Shown here: piece by piece, positions 8,659 to 16,009 of the stretch | Numbering within the stretch: position 1 is the stretch's first letter | Layout: each line of letters begins with the position of its first letter | Assembly: GCA_051004815.1 (NCBI GenBank) | Contig: JBPCJY010000034.1 | Coordinates: forward strand, 1 to 25,437 | DNA length: 25,437 bases | DNA from: JBBQXY01 sp051004815 | GTDB taxonomy: Bacteria; Chloroflexota; Ktedonobacteria; Ktedonobacterales; Ktedonobacteraceae | Reading direction: 5' to 3' | Program-made: the position numbers and the translations under genes | Notes under the pieces: generated by a model | Told to the model about the DNA's origin: nothing | Databases searched by the model: none | Seen by the model: only the letters and a program-made list of their open reading frames with translations

Positions 8659-9273
8659 TCACGAAGAGGTCCTTTGTGCAATCCCTTCAAGCAGCAACTG
8701 CACCGACGTTTCGGCCTGATTTGCCCACTGGACTGCCTCTTGATCAACAAAAAAGAGCAGCGCCAGCCCTTCGAACAGAGCTGCCAGCGTGATCGCAGTT
8801 GCCTCCGCGTTCACGGTACGGAACTCCCCACGCTCGATGCCACGCTGGATCAGGCGGGCCAGGACAAGGCGATACGCTTTGAAGTACTCCTTGAGGAACC
8901 GATGGACCTCTTTGTCGCGCCCCGCGATCGCGTAGAACTCGAAGGCAATTGGCATCAGCCTGCCCATCCAATGCATCGCTTCGGCAACCTGGCTGGTCAA
9001 GGTCATGAGTTGCTCGGCAATGGGCACCTCTTGGGCCGATTCTACAAAAGCCTGCACCCGCTTGAATTCCTGCGCAAAGAAATATTTGAGCAGCGCCGCG
9101 ATGATCGCATCTTTGCTTTTGTAATAGAGATACAGCGCTCCTTTCGAGAGACCGGCCTGCTCGGCAATATCGTCCATGCGGGCAGATCGAAAGCCGACCC
9201 GCGCAAACACCGCGATGGCCGCTTCCAGGATCTGCTGTTTGCGTTCTTCACTCACATCGGGACGTGGGGACAT
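8659..9273 (-). CDS. TetR/AcrR-family transcriptional regulator
   Basis: This 204-residue regulator shows a standard N-terminal domain: ERKQQILEAAIAVFARVGF (about 10-28) and helix-turn-helix MDDIAEQAGLSKGALYLYYKSKD (about 33-55). The C-terminal part is helical and of normal length. The frame is open further upstream, but the ATG at 9273 is chosen because GGAGG lies 5 bases before it and it places the HTH at the usual distance from the N-terminus. It lies 142 bases behind the DDN-family gene and on the same strand as the monooxygenase unit. The perfect palindrome at 11125-11138 in that unit's promoter is the best candidate target, which would make this a local repressor of a monooxygenase/nitroreductase detoxification unit. 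Confidence 0.9.
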   Translation of the reverse strand: MSPRPDVSEERKQQILEAAIAVFARVGFRSARMDDIAEQAGLSKGALYLYYKSKDAIIAALLKYFFAQEFKRVQAFVESAQEVPIAEQLMTLTSQVAEAMHWMGRLMPIAFEFYAIAGRDKEVHRFLKEYFKAYRLVLARLIQRGIERGEFRTVNAEATAITLAALFEGLALLFFVDQEAVQWANQAETSVQLLLEGIAQRTSS

Positions 9274-9415
9274 AGCTACCTCCGAATATGGCTCTCCTAC
9301 GAATACAATCCGTGAAAAATGAGGCACAACCCTCGGGAAAAGAACATGAGGGGCACCATGGGTGCTCTGACAGAGAGTGCAAAGATGCATCTCCATCGTT
9401 CCATTCCGTGCGTTC

Positions 9416-9886
9416 TCATGGGCGAAACGCGATCCCCCGCACGACCTGGCTGATGGTACGCAGTCCTTCAGGCGTGCCATCATAGGCATATCCCACCAGA
9501 TGCATCAGTTCGCGAAACCCCCAGGGGTGGTGCCTCTGGTACTCCGCCAGGACAGCCAGCGTTTCTTCCGCAGAGAGCAGGCGCTGCTGTGGCCTATAGC
9601 GCTCGCGTCCGACCTGCACCTCGCGGGCGGGCCGCGACTGAATATTGCGGTACCAATCGCTCTGTGCTCCGTAGCCCGACATCACGATACACTCCTGGGT
9701 GGAGGGATCATAATGGACGACCTCGACCACTGTCTGATGAAGGCTCCCGGTCTTGCGCCCAATGTGCGTGATCATGAGGCAGCGATGGCCAAGCAGCCAA
9801 CCCAGGTGCCAGCGATACAGGTACCGCGGCAGCGTAAACGCCAATCTCAGCAGCCCCGTTGGTTTGGATGGTGTGCTGACTGTCAT
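9416..9886 (-). CDS. DDN-family (F420-type) nitroreductase, copy C, intact
   Basis: This 156-residue protein belongs to the deazaflavin (F420)-dependent nitroreductase family, which transfers hydride from F420H2 to quinones, nitro compounds and other substrates. Visible features are an N-terminal amphipathic/hydrophobic stretch (LPRYLYRWHLGWLLG, about 19-33), the core LMITHIGRKTG...HQTVVEVVHYD, MSGYGAQSDWYRNIQSRP, and the final FRP. It is the only unbroken one of three copies in this window. Its ATG overlaps the stop of the upstream FAD monooxygenase by four bases (ATGA, 9883-9886), so the two are almost certainly translated together. The substrate is unknown. Membrane association is plausible from the N-terminal segment. 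Confidence 0.9.
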   Translation of the reverse strand: MTVSTPSKPTGLLRLAFTLPRYLYRWHLGWLLGHRCLMITHIGRKTGSLHQTVVEVVHYDPSTQECIVMSGYGAQSDWYRNIQSRPAREVQVGRERYRPQQRLLSAEETLAVLAEYQRHHPWGFRELMHLVGYAYDGTPEGLRTISQVVRGIAFRP

Positions 9887-11061
9887 AGACTTAGCCTTTC
9901 CTGCTGGATGGTGTGCTGAGCGGGACTGGTATCTCGCGGGGATAAGAGGCTCTCTGCGACAAACTGGCGTCGCAGCAGGCCGCGAAACGCCGGTCGGAAC
10001 AGCACTTTCATCATTGTGTGTTGGACGAACAGGCCGAGGGGGCTGCCAGGCAGAAAGGATTTGGCAGTCCCACGGGCGCTCTTTTGCTGCGCTCGGACAT
10101 AGGCAGACATCTGCTGTTCGTAACGACGGAACGCTTCTTGGTAATCGGCGGTGTCGTGCAGTGCCTTGGCCAGCAGATAGGCCCCTCCCATGACCAGGGG
10201 GGCCCCTTGCCCCGAGAGCAGCGTGGGGCAGTCACAGGCATCGCCCACCAGGACTACCCGACTGTGATGCCAGCTGGGCATCTGGATCTGGATCACGGCA
10301 TCCATGAACACGCTCGCAGATGGGCTGACATCAGAGAGGAACTGCTGGGTCAACCAGCCCATCCCCGCAAACACCTCACGCAAGCGTGCCAGCCGCTGCT
10401 CGCGTGGCAGATGCTCCTGCCGGGTTGTCTGATGCGTGAAAAATGTGAGGATGTCATCCACCTGTGGTGTGCAGTAGGCGGCGGCCAGGCGCCCGGGCTC
10501 GACATACATCTTAAACGTATGGCCGATGGTGTAGCCCAGAGAGCGACTGAACTGCTCTTCAGGTCCGTAGACCAGGGTGCGCGTGCTGGAATGCACCCCA
10601 TCGGCACCGATCAGCAAATCAAAGGACTCGGTCGTGCCGTCGTTGAACGTCACGTACACCGCGTCTGGGCCAGGTTCTATGGCGAGGAGCCAACGGCCAA
10701 AGCGCACCTCGACCTGACCGCCCAATGCTTCATACAAGGCTTCTTCGAGGGTCGCGTGCAGCAGTCCCATGTATTTCCCGACTGTGATGCTGCGTAGCAG
10801 GTTGGCATCCAGTCTGGCGATTAGTTTGCCGGCCTTGTTTACATAAACGAGCGTCTCAAAGGGAATTTGCTGAGAGCGCAATCGATCGATAAGGCTCATC
10901 CGTTCAGCGACGTCGTAGCCTGTGCCCAGAAAGTCAATCGCATATCCTTCACGACGAAGATCCTCGGCCTTCTCAATCATGACTGATGAAATGTTATAGT
11001 GGCGCAGCCAATAGGCGAGCGTCAGCCCGGCAATGCCGCCTCCGGAGATTAACACGCGCAT
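9883..11061 (-). CDS. FAD-dependent monooxygenase (class A, PHBH-like)
   Basis: This 392-residue flavoprotein would hydroxylate or epoxidise a small molecule using NAD(P)H and O2. It shows the N-terminal dinucleotide fold GGGIAGLTLAYWL (about 7-19), the DG motif LLIGADGVHSSTR in the middle, and the second FAD motif GDACDCPTLLSGQGAPL, in the order of p-hydroxybenzoate hydroxylase-type enzymes. This is also the architecture of tetracycline-degrading and rifampicin-modifying enzymes, so the substrate stays open. The start at 11061 (ATG) follows AAAGGA with a 7-base spacer; an in-frame TTG two codons upstream is not needed. It heads the unit driven by the promoter at 11143-11171. Confidence 0.92.
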   Translation of the reverse strand: MRVLISGGGIAGLTLAYWLRHYNISSVMIEKAEDLRREGYAIDFLGTGYDVAERMSLIDRLRSQQIPFETLVYVNKAGKLIARLDANLLRSITVGKYMGLLHATLEEALYEALGGQVEVRFGRWLLAIEPGPDAVYVTFNDGTTESFDLLIGADGVHSSTRTLVYGPEEQFSRSLGYTIGHTFKMYVEPGRLAAAYCTPQVDDILTFFTHQTTRQEHLPREQRLARLREVFAGMGWLTQQFLSDVSPSASVFMDAVIQIQMPSWHHSRVVLVGDACDCPTLLSGQGAPLVMGGAYLLAKALHDTADYQEAFRRYEQQMSAYVRAQQKSARGTAKSFLPGSPLGLFVQHTMMKVLFRPAFRGLLRRQFVAESLLSPRDTSPAQHTIQQERLSL

Positions 11062-11124
11062 GGTCAATTCCTTTCCGGCTGCTCAATCGGACCTGGCAGC
11101 CATCTCTAGAATACTGTAATGAAT

Positions 11125-11138
11125 ACTGACCGGTCAGT
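11125..11138. promoter_or_regulatory. Perfect 14-bp operator palindrome
   Basis: ACTGACCGGTCAGT is a perfect, gapless palindrome lying directly behind the -10 box of the minus-strand promoter, across the expected transcription start. The TGACCGGTCA core is typical of TetR-family operators. The TetR gene at 8659-9273 in the same unit is the natural candidate. Confidence 0.7.
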
Positions 11139-11142
11139 TATT

Positions 11143-11171
11143 TATATACCATAGAATGAACGTTTTGTCAA
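11143..11171 (-). promoter_or_regulatory. Consensus sigma70-type promoter of the monooxygenase unit
   Basis: On the minus strand a perfect TTGACA (11166-11171) and TATATA (11143-11148) are separated by exactly 17 bases. It reads towards the monooxygenase start 82 bases away, and the palindrome at 11125-11138 follows directly. Confidence 0.8.
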
Positions 11172-11594
11172 TGGTTGACCGGGCACCCATAAAAAGCGGG
11201 GGACCCCTACCCGTCTATTTTGCCCTGGAAATGATGGTGAGGCATGGAACGTCGAACGAGGAAAGTGGGTTCGCCGACGGCACGCCTGTCTTTCATCCAG
11301 GGTATGCGGGAAGTGCTCTTTTCACCAGCGGTTTGCCCGCTTTCCGCTAGCTCTGACCGTGTCCCAACCCTGCCTCGCACAAACGCATGATGGTCTGAGT
11401 CCGGTCGGCACCTGGAGTTAGGCGTGGAGAACGAACCCCCTTTTCTAATCATGAACTACATTTCCAATGGGACGTTGTGGAGCCGTCTTCCCATTGGCAC
11501 CCGAGTCCACCCTGCCCTATGTGTTACTCTCTTCGCAGGGTGAGCAATCACCCTCAACCAGTCCTTCTTTTTGGGCAAGCGATAGTAGAAAGAG
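11172..11594. other. Spacer between promoter and TnpB relic, no gene seen
   Basis: Short open frames are present, but none has a ribosome site or recognisable protein. Small GC-rich inverted repeats occur near 11330 (AGCGG...CCGCT). The part next to 11594 should contain the right boundary of the IS200/IS605-type element, but I cannot place the cleavage site. Confidence 0.4.
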
Positions 11595-12608
11595 TCAATG
11601 ACCCCCGGTTGAAACACGGGGGCTTGTGTCTGGACTCCACCGCAACTCGGCGAAGGCCCACTTGGACTGCCTGGCATTCGCCCGTCGCTGCTTCTCACTC
11701 GCCTTCTTGCCATGCTTGCGGCGGATACGCTCTCGAATGTCTGTCAAGTTCTCCAGGCCGATGAGGCAGTGGGGATGCTGCTCGGTAATCCGTCTAGCAA
11801 TGACATGATTGGCGTCAGGTGGTCCCCCGTCTCTCTCGCCCGGCGATGATCACCAGTCGCCTGGTCGCCGAACGAGTGCCTTTGTGCTGAAGACGCTTCC
11901 TCAGTCGCACGTAATGGTTCGCTTTGGGAACCATGCGTTTGCCAGAGTAGAAAGTCGGGCCACCGTGAGTCGTCTGGGTCACGGCGAGGTAGCGGATACC
12001 GACATCCACCCCGACCACGCCGGTTTGCTGTTCTGGGGTAGGATCAGCGATCTCTCGCTCAAGACTCACGAGCAGGTAGAATTGCTTCCTGGGGTGGTCA
12101 TACCACAGTTGTGCAGCCCCAAGACGTGCCCCGTGCTTGATCAAGGCGACATGCTCGCTGTATCCGGTATAGGGGAGGATGATGCGCCCACAGAGCGTCA
12201 GGATACTCACCCGGTGCTGCGCCTTGAAACTGTAGTCGTATCCCAACTGGTAAGTCAACGTGGGCGAGACGTACGTGGGTGGTTGATCCAGCCCCTTGTA
12301 GCGTTTCTTCGTGAGGCCCGCTTTCCGATCTGCTGTGTTCTTTTTGACGCGCGTCCAGAGCGTTTTGTAGGTGGCTCCAACTTGACGGGGGATGGAGCAG
12401 GCCATTTGCGCGGGTATCTTGTAGCGGGTGCGTATCTCGCGATACATCGCCTCTTGCAGCTTGACCTTGTTGGAAGTTTTGCCGTGCGCGTAGGCATAGC
12501 GGCTCACCGCGTTCAAGGCATCTCTGTAGGCGAGTTGTGTCGTTCGCAGTACCTTGAACTGTTCGGCGTGGTCACGAGTTTGAGTTTGGCGACCAAGGTT
12601 TGTTTCAT
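11595..12608 (-). pseudogene. tnpB: IS200/IS605-type TnpB, multiply broken
   Basis: TnpB is the RNA-guided RuvC-type nuclease of IS200/IS605-type elements. The true start seems to be ATG at 12608 (MKQTLVAKLKLVTTP), then a lost base near 12564 shifts frame into EQFKVLRTTQLAYRDALNAVSRYAY. The long middle frame carries the RuvC-I Asp in GVDVGIRYLAV and ends GRERRGTT at 11815. An extra G in the run at 11824-11828 separates it from DANHVIARRI and the RuvC-II Glu in IGLENLTDI. Then FAELRWSPDTSPRVSTGGH follows directly: the zinc finger and RuvC-III Asp region (roughly 100 residues in relatives) is deleted. Nuclease activity is therefore lost. No TnpA is nearby. Confidence 0.88.
11602..11622 (-). repeat. 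Right-end hairpin of the IS200/IS605-type element
   Basis: CCCCCG and CGGGGG pair across a 9-base loop. The hairpin lies inside the last codons of the TnpB relic, before the TGA at 11595-11597. This is the usual position of the subterminal hairpin that TnpA binds and that ends the guide RNA (omega RNA) scaffold in this family. The hairpin is seen; the assignment is from family knowledge. Confidence 0.6.
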
Positions 12609-12817
12609 AGAACAAGTGTACCATAGTTCACAGGACATGTCCAGAGGATAGGTCTGATGAACTTATGAGGAGTTTCGAGAACACCATCCCCTGCCCCAAA
12701 CAAGGAAGGCCCATTCCTCCCCCGCATAAATGACTGAGGCATCCTGGGTCGTTTCTGTGAAACAGAAAGAGCACTCCTACGCGTAAACATAAATAGAGAA
12801 GAATGGAGGGTCATCTG
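12609..12817. promoter_or_regulatory. Upstream region of the aquaporin gene with two small palindromes
   Basis: GGACATGTCC at 12633-12642 is a perfect 10-bp palindrome, possibly at the left end of the TnpB element. TTTCTGT / ACAGAAA at 12752-12768 forms a 7-bp stem with a 3-base loop, 50 bases before the aquaporin start. No clear -35/-10 pair can be chosen. Confidence 0.35.
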
Positions 12818-13570
12818 ATGAATGCGGAGATGCTGCGACGCTATGGAGCGGAGTTTCTAGGAACATGCGCTTACGTCTTTTTTGGTTGCGGGGCGCGTCT
12901 GGTGGAAGGCAATGGAACAACAATAGTGAGCCGGCTCGTGGTCTACTTCACTTTTGGTTTTGTCCTTTTTGTAATGACCTATGCTCTCGGCCACATCTCC
13001 GGTGCTCCTTTCAACCCCGCAGTTGTCGTTGGCTTGGCCGTGGCACGGCGCTTTCCCTGGCGCTATGTCTGGCCCTACTGGCTTGCTCAGATTGGAGGTG
13101 CGTTAGCTGCGAGCGCTCTGCACTTCATCCTGCTGCCTGATCGGGCAATTGCTGGCCACTATGGTGCAACCATACCTGCAGTTGGTCTGGGTCAGGCAGT
13201 AGGCATCGAGGCGATCATCACCTTCTTCCTCATGCTTGTCTCTATGGCAGCAACAACGGAGCGACGAGTCAACCGGGCTGCTGTCGGGCTGGCAACAGGA
13301 CTCACCATTACTCTTGGTGGGCTTTTTGCCGGCCCGCTGACAGGAGGGAGTATGAATCCCGCCCGAAGCCTGGCACCAGCACTCTTTGCTGGTGGTATTG
13401 CTCTCACTGATGTATGGATCTATTGGGTGGGTCCTTTACTGGGAGCCGTCGTCTTTGAGCGACTACGCGGAGGCGAAGAATATGCTTTGGAGGTCCCGGA
13501 GGGTATCTTTCGTAGTATCAAACGCAACCATCTTCCCGTCGATACCAGTTCCACTCTCAACGATAAGTAG
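12818..13570 (+). CDS. Aquaporin / MIP-family channel
   Basis: This 250-residue membrane channel has both hallmark loops: NPA at residues 66-68 (SGAPFNPAV) and 180-182 (GSMNPARSL), with six hydrophobic helices between and around them. By hand alignment to E. coli AqpZ, the selectivity-filter positions F43, H174, T183 and R189 correspond to F46, G168, G177 and R183. The loss of the His and Thr argues for a wider pore than a strict water channel. The C-terminus is a short charged cytosolic tail. The start is ATG at 12818 with GGAGG 8 bases before it; the in-frame ATG at 12803 has no ribosome site. It is transcribed alone. Confidence 0.92.
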   Translation: MNAEMLRRYGAEFLGTCAYVFFGCGARLVEGNGTTIVSRLVVYFTFGFVLFVMTYALGHISGAPFNPAVVVGLAVARRFPWRYVWPYWLAQIGGALAASALHFILLPDRAIAGHYGATIPAVGLGQAVGIEAIITFFLMLVSMAATTERRVNRAAVGLATGLTITLGGLFAGPLTGGSMNPARSLAPALFAGGIALTDVWIYWVGPLLGAVVFERLRGGEEYALEVPEGIFRSIKRNHLPVDTSSTLNDK

Positions 13571-13737
13571 TGCCGGTTAAAGGCGTTGGCGGTAGCCATT
13601 AGTATGGGATCAGCGGTCGTCATGTTCGCCCTGCCTTTCAGCGGACTCACGTCCGTTGGTGTGGTATACTAGAGGGAAGGAGCATGACCCATCTTTTTAC
13701 CCCCTTACTGTGTCGAGGAATGATAAGGAAGCAGAAG

Positions 13738-13995
13738 ATGACTCCCTTTGACGCTTTACACACACTCTTTGTACATGACCTGCGTGAATTACATCAGATT
13801 CAGCAGCGACGATGGCCCGTTTTTCCCATGACACGTATCGTGAAGGAGCAACACCTTGGCCAATACTGTTATCTTGCTGAAGAGTTTCTCAGCCCCGCTG
13901 ATCTTAGGACGCTTAAACACGAAATTGGGCTCGATGAACAGCGATGGCACACCTACAAATGGACCTTTCTGCATACGGCTCCCGCTTTTTGGTAG
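13738..13995 (+). CDS. Hypothetical protein, 85 residues
   Basis: This is a short frame with AAGGAA seven bases before the ATG at 13738. An upstream in-frame ATG at 13684 has AAGGAG only one base away and is less credible. The protein has no signal peptide or membrane helix. It contains two Arg/Gln-rich helical stretches (LRELHQIQQRRW) and ends LKHEIGLDEQRWHTYKWTFLHTAPAFW. I do not recognise a family. A TATACT box lies at 13665-13670 but has no good -35 partner. It may be a genuine small gene or the relic of a larger one. Confidence 0.45.
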   Translation: MTPFDALHTLFVHDLRELHQIQQRRWPVFPMTRIVKEQHLGQYCYLAEEFLSPADLRTLKHEIGLDEQRWHTYKWTFLHTAPAFW

Positions 13996-14062
13996 CTTGA
14001 ACAGGGCAGCGAGTGGGAGCCAGGCGAAGTAGCTTGTGAAACCTACTCAAGAGGAAGTGCAG

Positions 14063-14356
14063 ATGCCAGTCATATATCCTGTAGGCGAGCACTTGCACTA
14101 TGAACACGAAGCACACAAGAAAGTGCTGCACTCCCTACCGCTTTTCTCCGATGTTGTTGCTTTCACGATCTTTTTCGATCAACGAGTCGGATATGCTGCC
14201 CGGTCCAGCTCCTCTTTCCTGCCACAAAGATGCCATGATGCAGATCGTATGGAACACTATTCAACCCCTCTCTCGCAGCATGCATCTAGCAGTAGCCGTA
14301 TCGCTTTGGTGCTCAAAGGTAGATGGCAGAGCCTATGGGAGATGCGTCCCCCATAG
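14063..14356 (+). CDS. Doubtful small ORF, 97 residues
   Basis: GAGGAAG lies five bases before the ATG at 14063, and the first 40 residues (MPVIYPVGEHLHYEHEAHKK...LFSDVVAFTIFF) look protein-like. The second half is Ser/Arg-rich low-complexity sequence, and the frame ends inside the inverted repeat at 14322-14367. This suggests a decayed gene or a chance frame. I recognise no family. Confidence 0.22.
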   Translation: MPVIYPVGEHLHYEHEAHKKVLHSLPLFSDVVAFTIFFDQRVGYAARSSSSFLPQRCHDADRMEHYSTPLSQHASSSSRIALVLKGRWQSLWEMRPP

Positions 14357-14367
14357 GCTCTGCCATC
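14322..14367. repeat. Perfect 18-bp inverted repeat (hairpin)
   Basis: GATGGCAGAGCCTATGGG at 14322-14339 pairs perfectly with 14350-14367 across a 10-base loop. No T tract follows on either strand, so it is not a textbook terminator, though it could block transcripts from both sides. It lies 23 bases beyond the point where the ammonium transporter gene is cut off, which makes a small mobile repeat (MITE or REP type) or a deletion joint worth considering. Confidence 0.85.
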
Positions 14368-14390
14368 CGCTGTGGACACTCTATCGAAAG

Positions 14391-15416
14391 CTATTCGCCA
14401 CCACCTGAGATGGAGGCCAGGGTGCTACCCGGGTTAAAACCGAACCATCCAAAGGCCAGGATGAAGCAGCCCAGGAGGGCAAGCACCATATTATGACCAG
14501 GAATCGTGTTCGAGCTTTTGTCACGGTTATACTTGCCCAGGCGCGGTCCCAACACGATCGCTCCGGCAAGGGCACACCACCCACCGACAGCATGCACCAC
14601 TCCGCTCCCCGCAAAGTCGATATATCCTTTGCCCAGGCCGATTGCTCCTAACTGTGAGAGCCAGCCACCGCCCCAGGCCCAGTTGGCGAAAACGGGATAG
14701 ACGAGCGTGGAGACAAAGAGGCTATAGACACAGAAGGACGACCACTTCCAGCGTTCCGCCATCGCCCCTGTCGGAATGGTAGCGGTGGTGTCCATGAACA
14801 CCATTTGGAAGAGGAACATCACCGCGATCCCGACGTCATAGGTGCCGTCGCTCAGGAAGAAGCCTTTATAGCCGATGATACCCCAGTTGGTACCCCCTAT
14901 CGGAATAGCGAGTTCCTTGGTCAGAGCGGCAAGCCCCCCCAGGTTCGGCACCCCTGCGATCCCAACCCCTCCGTTCTGGAAGGCGAAACCGCATACGTAG
15001 TAACCGATCATGCCGAGGCCATAGACCATAAAGTTCATCGCCATGGTATGACCAGCATTTTTGGCGCGACAAAGGCCAGTTTCAACGAGTGCGAAGCCAG
15101 CCTGCATGAACATGACGAGATAGCCAGTGACCAAGGTTCACACGAAGTTGATACCCAGGCGGTTCTCATCAACGGCCAGCGCGAGATTGTAAGCGAATGG
15201 TTCGTTTGTCTTCGCAGCGGTGAGTTGCTGCTGTGTGATAGGTGTGCCATTGGCCGAGGCGGTCGTCAAGTTGCTCTGATTGGCGGAATTCAGGCCACTT
15301 GGATCGGCATTCTCGCCACAGGCACTCAAGAGGAAGACCAGGCTCATGACCAGCAGTGACATGATGGCGATGGGCGAGAGACGGCGGCGCAGCCACACCA
15401 TCAGCGAGCGTTTCAT
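14391..15416 (-). pseudogene. amt: Ammonium transporter, nonsense codon and 3' truncation
   Basis: The protein starts at ATG 15416 with a lipoprotein-like signal (SLLVMSLVFLLSAC), a Ser/Thr/Asn-rich linker, and DENRLGINFV, then TGA at 15138-15140. The same frame continues TLVTGYLVMFMQAGFALVETGLCRAKN, the first Amt helix, where relatives have Trp: TGG has become TGA. Amt features follow (MAMNFMVYGLGMIGYY, AGSGVVHAVGGWCALAGAIVLGPRLGKY). At 14391 the frame stops after FGWFGFNPGSTLASISGGGE. Amt proteins normally go on for about 150-200 residues more, with the second pore His in that missing part. The gene has no obvious ribosome site at its start, and a transposase relic lies directly upstream. 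It is very probably non-functional. Confidence 0.87.
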
Positions 15417-16009
15417 GAGGGGCAGAGGAGCCTGCTTGCGCATCTGCAGGAAACGCTGGAAGTATGGGAATACCTCATCTTGACAGGGAGCGTTCCCGCT
15501 GAACACTGCTCTACGGAAAAGATGCGGATGGGGGTGGAAGAGAGGGATGAGGTAAAAGGAGGGCAGCCTGCGGCGTATTGGAAGACGGCCTGCTGCAACT
15601 GCTCTACTTGTTCAAATAGGCGGATGGGGTCTAGCGTGTGTGCCACCTCGAGCAGTTCCTGCTGCATCCGGGCATGTAGGACGCCTGAGAAAAGCAACCG
15701 TTGCAGCGGGGACTTGGCCGGATCATAGACACAGTGCACTTTTTTTCCATCACGCTGTTTGGAGAGCAATTTCATGGAGGGTTGAAAACAGTTCACATAC
15801 AGGCGTAGTGCTCGGTAAAGTTCGGTGAGTTGTCTGTAGGCATATTTTCCAACGAAGCGATCGTAGCCGACCGCCTGGCGCACAATCGCGCCATTTTTTT
15901 GCTCCACAAAACTCTGGTCATTTTTCAGATATGGGCGGCCCCGCGTGAATGTAATGTGTTCATGTTCACAATACGCCATCAATGCCTCATCAATCGTAGA
16001 GCGTCCCAT
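15413..16009 (-). pseudogene. DDE integrase-type transposase, C-terminal remnant
   Basis: The frame encodes the end of an integrase-core transposase: YCEHEHITFTRGRPYLKN, DQSFVEQKNGAIVRQAVGYDR, and YRALRLYVNCFQPSMKL. The Glu of FVEQKN is the third acidic catalytic residue. The first two Asp and the N-terminal DNA-binding domain are missing, since the match begins immediately at the end of the GH15 gene. The last 60 residues are not recognisable and run to just inside the ammonium transporter start. This is a dead element remnant, most like IS481-type or ISNCY-type transposases of related genomes (recalled, not searched). Confidence 0.8.

Noticed and set aside
9353..9365. GCACC-ATG-GGTGC inverted repeat upstream of the TetR at 8659-9273 as an operator
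   Set aside because: The arms are only 5 bp and there is no promoter around them; the palindrome at 11125-11138 is far stronger.
11815..12624. Intact TnpB of 269 residues
   Set aside because: Its apparent N-terminus is out of frame with the conserved MKQTLVAKLKLV start, and the RuvC-II, RuvC-III and zinc-finger parts are not in the frame.
14391..15134. Intact short ammonium transporter starting at TTG 15134
   Set aside because: It would lack the N-terminal segment found in the same frame upstream, has no ribosome site, and lacks the C-terminal third of the family.
8282..15140. TGA read as Trp or Arg (genetic code change or recoding) because two genes have in-frame TGA
   Set aside because: Several intact genes here end properly at TGA (for example the GMC, SDR and TetR genes at 8659). 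The two cases would need different amino acids, and amt is also truncated. No selenocysteine-type context was seen.
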